From CG1-02-35-72 sp045046885 (GTDB lineage: Bacteria; Bacteroidota; Bacteroidia; Flavobacteriales; Flavobacteriaceae), in the NCBI GenBank assembly GCA_045046885.1, contig JASFYX010000023.1, forward strand, positions 1 to 64,000: a stretch of 64,000 nucleotides of DNA, read 5' to 3'. The first letter of the stretch is position 1, and every line of letters begins with the position of its first letter. Positions 62,033 through 64,000 of the stretch are shown piece after piece. The notes under the pieces were generated by a model. That model searched no databases and was not told where the DNA came from. It saw only the letters and a list, made by a program, of their open reading frames with translations. The position numbers and the translations under genes are program-made.

Positions 62033-62466
62033 TAAAAAGATATTTGTTTTTTAATTTGTGTCCAAGTGTATAATTTTCCGCCATATTTTTTTTGTGCTAT
62101 TTGAGCCTCCTCTTTTGTATTAAAAGCAGATAGGTTAGCTCCCATAGGGCTTTTTATGCCCTTACTAACAAGGTAAATTGCAGTTTTAGCATTAATCATT
62201 TGTTTAGGATGCCCGTAATTTGTTACCATAATTTGGGCAATTTTTGTCTCGTCGATTTTTTTAAGACCTCCTATTAAGCATTCTGCGGCATCAAAATTAA
62301 ATTGTTTCCCCTTTTTAGTAAGGTACAAAGCGGCATGATTTTGATCTACAATTGTCATTTCACAATGATAACAATGGTCTTGTCCATAGCCTATAGGTTT
62401 GGTCTTTATACTACATGCTATCAGAAAAAAGAGTACATAAATAAATACAATAGCTTTTTTAGTCAT
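62032..62466 (-). CDS. nosL: NosL copper-binding lipoprotein
   Basis: The 144-residue outer-membrane or periplasmic lipoprotein (signal FLIAC) has the metal-site CYHCEM and the FDAAECLIGG block of NosL, plus SPMGANLSAF near the C-terminus. NosL delivers Cu(I) to NosZ. It sits between the membrane-protein gene and nosD. Confidence 0.92.
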   Translation of the reverse strand: MTKKAIVFIYVLFFLIACSIKTKPIGYGQDHCYHCEMTIVDQNHAALYLTKKGKQFNFDAAECLIGGLKKIDETKIAQIMVTNYGHPKQMINAKTAIYLVSKGIKSPMGANLSAFNTKEEAQIAQKKYGGKLYTWTQIKKQISF

Positions 62467-62519
62467 TGTTTTTAATGATTAGTAGTTCGTAAAATTAGTT
62501 AAAAATACCGAGTTATTTA

Positions 62520-63119
62520 CTACTTTAAAGCTTTTGTCTTGGCTTCTTTAGCACCTTTAAAATAAGCCAATACTGTTAAAAACATTCCTAAAAATAAAGC
62601 ATAGGCCCCCAAACGAGGATACGAATGTGCTGTAAAATTTAAAATATGCTTAGTACCAAATAAGGGAGGCTGATAAGCCATGGGTGTCCCATCTGAATTG
62701 GTAAATTTAATAGCTGCTTTGGCACTTAAATTTGTTCCGTAGTTATACTCCCATAGATAAAAATCGTACATCCCTGCAACACCTAAAACGAGCATAACAA
62801 CAAACCAAATTAAATACCACTTATAATTGGCTTTAAAGCCGATTAATATTCCTAGTAAAGCCATACCTCCAATAACTATTGGAAACACTTTAAACTCGGT
62901 CATTTCTGTCGGAATTTTCTTCATACCAACATAATGATTCATTAAGTTTATATTTTTTATATCATTAGGGTTTGCGTCAGCTATTTTGGTAATATAGATA
63001 TTCATACCTATAGCCTGTGGATATTGTGGTGCTTCTAAAGTAATGTTCCACAAAGGAGCAATAAATAAAACAAGTAATAAAAAACTACCGATAATCATTA
63101 ATAACTTTGACTTTTTCAT
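62520..63119 (-). CDS. Membrane protein of the nos cluster
   Basis: The 199-residue protein has about four membrane helices (6-24, 82-98, 104-122, 167-187) with a periplasmic segment rich in Trp and Tyr (DFYLWEYNYGTNLSAKA). Proteins like this occur between nosZ and nosL in Bacteroidota. A role in copper handling or electron supply to NosZ is inferred from position only. Confidence 0.72.
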   Translation of the reverse strand: MKKSKLLMIIGSFLLLVLFIAPLWNITLEAPQYPQAIGMNIYITKIADANPNDIKNINLMNHYVGMKKIPTEMTEFKVFPIVIGGMALLGILIGFKANYKWYLIWFVVMLVLGVAGMYDFYLWEYNYGTNLSAKAAIKFTNSDGTPMAYQPPLFGTKHILNFTAHSYPRLGAYALFLGMFLTVLAYFKGAKEAKTKALK

Positions 63120-63137
63120 AAGAGTATTTTAAGGTAA

Positions 63138-63162
63138 AAAAGGGCAGTTAAACTGCCCTTTT
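63138..63162. terminator. Hairpin between nosZ and its accessory genes
   Basis: AAAAGGGCAGTT pairs perfectly with AACTGCCCTTTT around one A, only 8 bases after the nosZ stop. It may act as a partial terminator that gives more nosZ than accessory message. Confidence 0.8.
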
Positions 63163-63169
63163 ATAAATT

Positions 63170-64000
63170 TTATTCTTCTTCACCAGGCACATCGTCATCT
63201 AATGTGTATTTTAAGGGTGTATTTGCACCTCTGGCAGATACACGTATGTAGCCTTGCATTTCTTGGTGTAATGCCGAACAGAAATCGGTACAATAAAATG
63301 GCCAAACACCTACTTCTTTAGGTTTCCATATCATTGTAGCTGTTCTACCGGGCATAATTAACATTTCTGATGTGTTAGCGCCAATCATAGCTATACCATG
63401 AGGTACATCATAATCTTGTTCAAGATTGGTTACATGGAAGAACACTTTATCACCAACTCTAACACCTTCTATATTATCTGGAGAGAAGTGAGAACGAATC
63501 ATAGACATATAAATATGTACTTCATTTCCTTTTCTAACAACTTTTGTTTCGGCTTCGCTCTTAACAGCATCAGGATGTTTATTGTCATCTAATTTATAGA
63601 TTTTTTGAGATTTATCTGCAATTATGCTAGCAGGAATACCTGCGGCATAATGCGGTTCTCCAATAGTTGGAAAATCTAACAACAACTCCATTTTATCGCC
63701 CGAAATATCAAATAATTGAGCTGATTGGCAAACCTCAGGGCCTGTTGGTAAATAACGGTCTTTGGTAATTTTATTCATTGCAACTAAATATTTATCAAAG
63801 GGTTTACGCGAATTTCCACCAGGAATCATTAAGTGACCTACTGAGTAATAAACAGCGTGCCTGTCTATTACTTTTAAATCTTTAATATTCCATTTTACAA
63901 CCTCAGATGAAATAAAGAAAGTTGTATAAGCATTACCTCTTGTATCAAATTCTGTATGGAGAGGGCCTAAACCTGGTTGTTGTAAAGTACCGAAATTCAC
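63170..64000 (-). CDS. nosZ: Nitrous-oxide reductase, C-terminal part (5' end outside window)
   Basis: The visible 276 residues are the C-terminal part of NosZ: beta-propeller segments (LGPLHTEFDTRG, YSVGHLMIPGG, FPTIGEPHYAAG) and the CuA cupredoxin domain with FYCTDFCSALHQEMQGY, whose two Cys, His and Met bind the CuA pair. The enzyme reduces N2O to N2 in the periplasm. The GTG at the window edge is not the start; the gene goes on to the right. Clade II is likely from the accessory gene order. Confidence 0.94.
   Translation of the reverse strand: MNFGTLQQPGLGPLHTEFDTRGNAYTTFFISSEVVKWNIKDLKVIDRHAVYYSVGHLMIPGGNSRKPFDKYLVAMNKITKDRYLPTGPEVCQSAQLFDISGDKMELLLDFPTIGEPHYAAGIPASIIADKSQKIYKLDDNKHPDAVKSEAETKVVRKGNEVHIYMSMIRSHFSPDNIEGVRVGDKVFFHVTNLEQDYDVPHGIAMIGANTSEMLIMPGRTATMIWKPKEVGVWPFYCTDFCSALHQEMQGYIRVSARGANTPLKYTLDDDVPGEEE

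Noticed and set aside
1..64000. IS elements, prophage or integrative element genes
   Set aside because: No transposase, integrase, relaxase or phage structural protein is visible among the coding frames; mobility evidence is limited to small repeats and the mscL insert.

Overview
The window looks like chromosome of a Bacteroidota bacterium, most likely a member of the Flavobacteriaceae. The evidence is AT-rich DNA, type IX secretion (T9SS) C-terminal sorting domains, a T9SS plug-protein homologue, a Na+-pumping NADH:quinone reductase, a nos cluster of the Bacteroidota kind, a mevalonate-pathway gene, and many exact matches to the Bacteroidota promoter -7 element TAnnTTTG. I see no rRNA, tRNA, CRISPR array, transposase, integrase or phage gene.

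Layout. 1-2 kb: two secreted T9SS substrates, one cut by the window edge and one an endonuclease I. 2-7 kb: a PolB-like exonuclease, an ABC-F ATPase, a REP-like palindrome cluster and a fused oligopeptide ABC ATPase. 6.7-12.4 kb: a peptide-use operon (dipeptidyl peptidase IV, two POT-type transporters, a thioredoxin-like protein). 12.5-21 kb: core genes (HMG-CoA reductase, Mn-SOD, EamA exporter, yicC-gmk-nadD, an M23 peptidase, GH3, MOSC). 21-33 kb: envelope genes (tandem alpha/beta hydrolases, OmpA lipoprotein, ApbE, a beta-barrel with its TPR partner, TlpA and Kelch lipoproteins). 33-39 kb: ftsE, two glycosyltransferases, rsmG, a desaturase and an aminotransferase.

39-47.4 kb is the most accessory-looking part. 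It holds an orphan gene bracketed by about 110-bp direct repeats and then two separate adenine-methyltransferase modules. In the first, a Dam-like D12 methyltransferase overlaps by 4 bp a 760-residue protein that joins an N-terminal PD-(D/E)xK-like nuclease to a DGQHR (DndB-like) domain. In the second, a D12 methyltransferase overlaps by 4 bp a protein with an E...D...DxK signature, inside a five-gene operon in which every junction is a 4-bp overlap. Both could be restriction-modification or phage-defence systems; the first architecture is my best candidate for an undescribed system.

47.5-51 kb: tdk, alr and a mscL gene that is split in two. The first 101 codons (49232-49534) and the last 36 (50880-50987) are in frame with each other but separated by 1,345 bp carrying a small outer-membrane protein gene and structured non-coding DNA. 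51-57 kb: nqrABCDEF. 57-59 kb: the T9SS plug homologue and TonB. 59-64 kb: nosYFDL, a membrane protein and the 3' part of nosZ. ApbE at 24.6 kb probably flavinylates NqrB and NqrC, and the T9SS plug homologue serves the pathway that exports the two proteins at the left end.

Two families of interspersed palindromes (called A and B here) sit just downstream of stop codons throughout the window. They act as candidate terminators and also help to locate the true ends of the two broken genes (a frameshifted lipoprotein at 23.1 kb and mscL).
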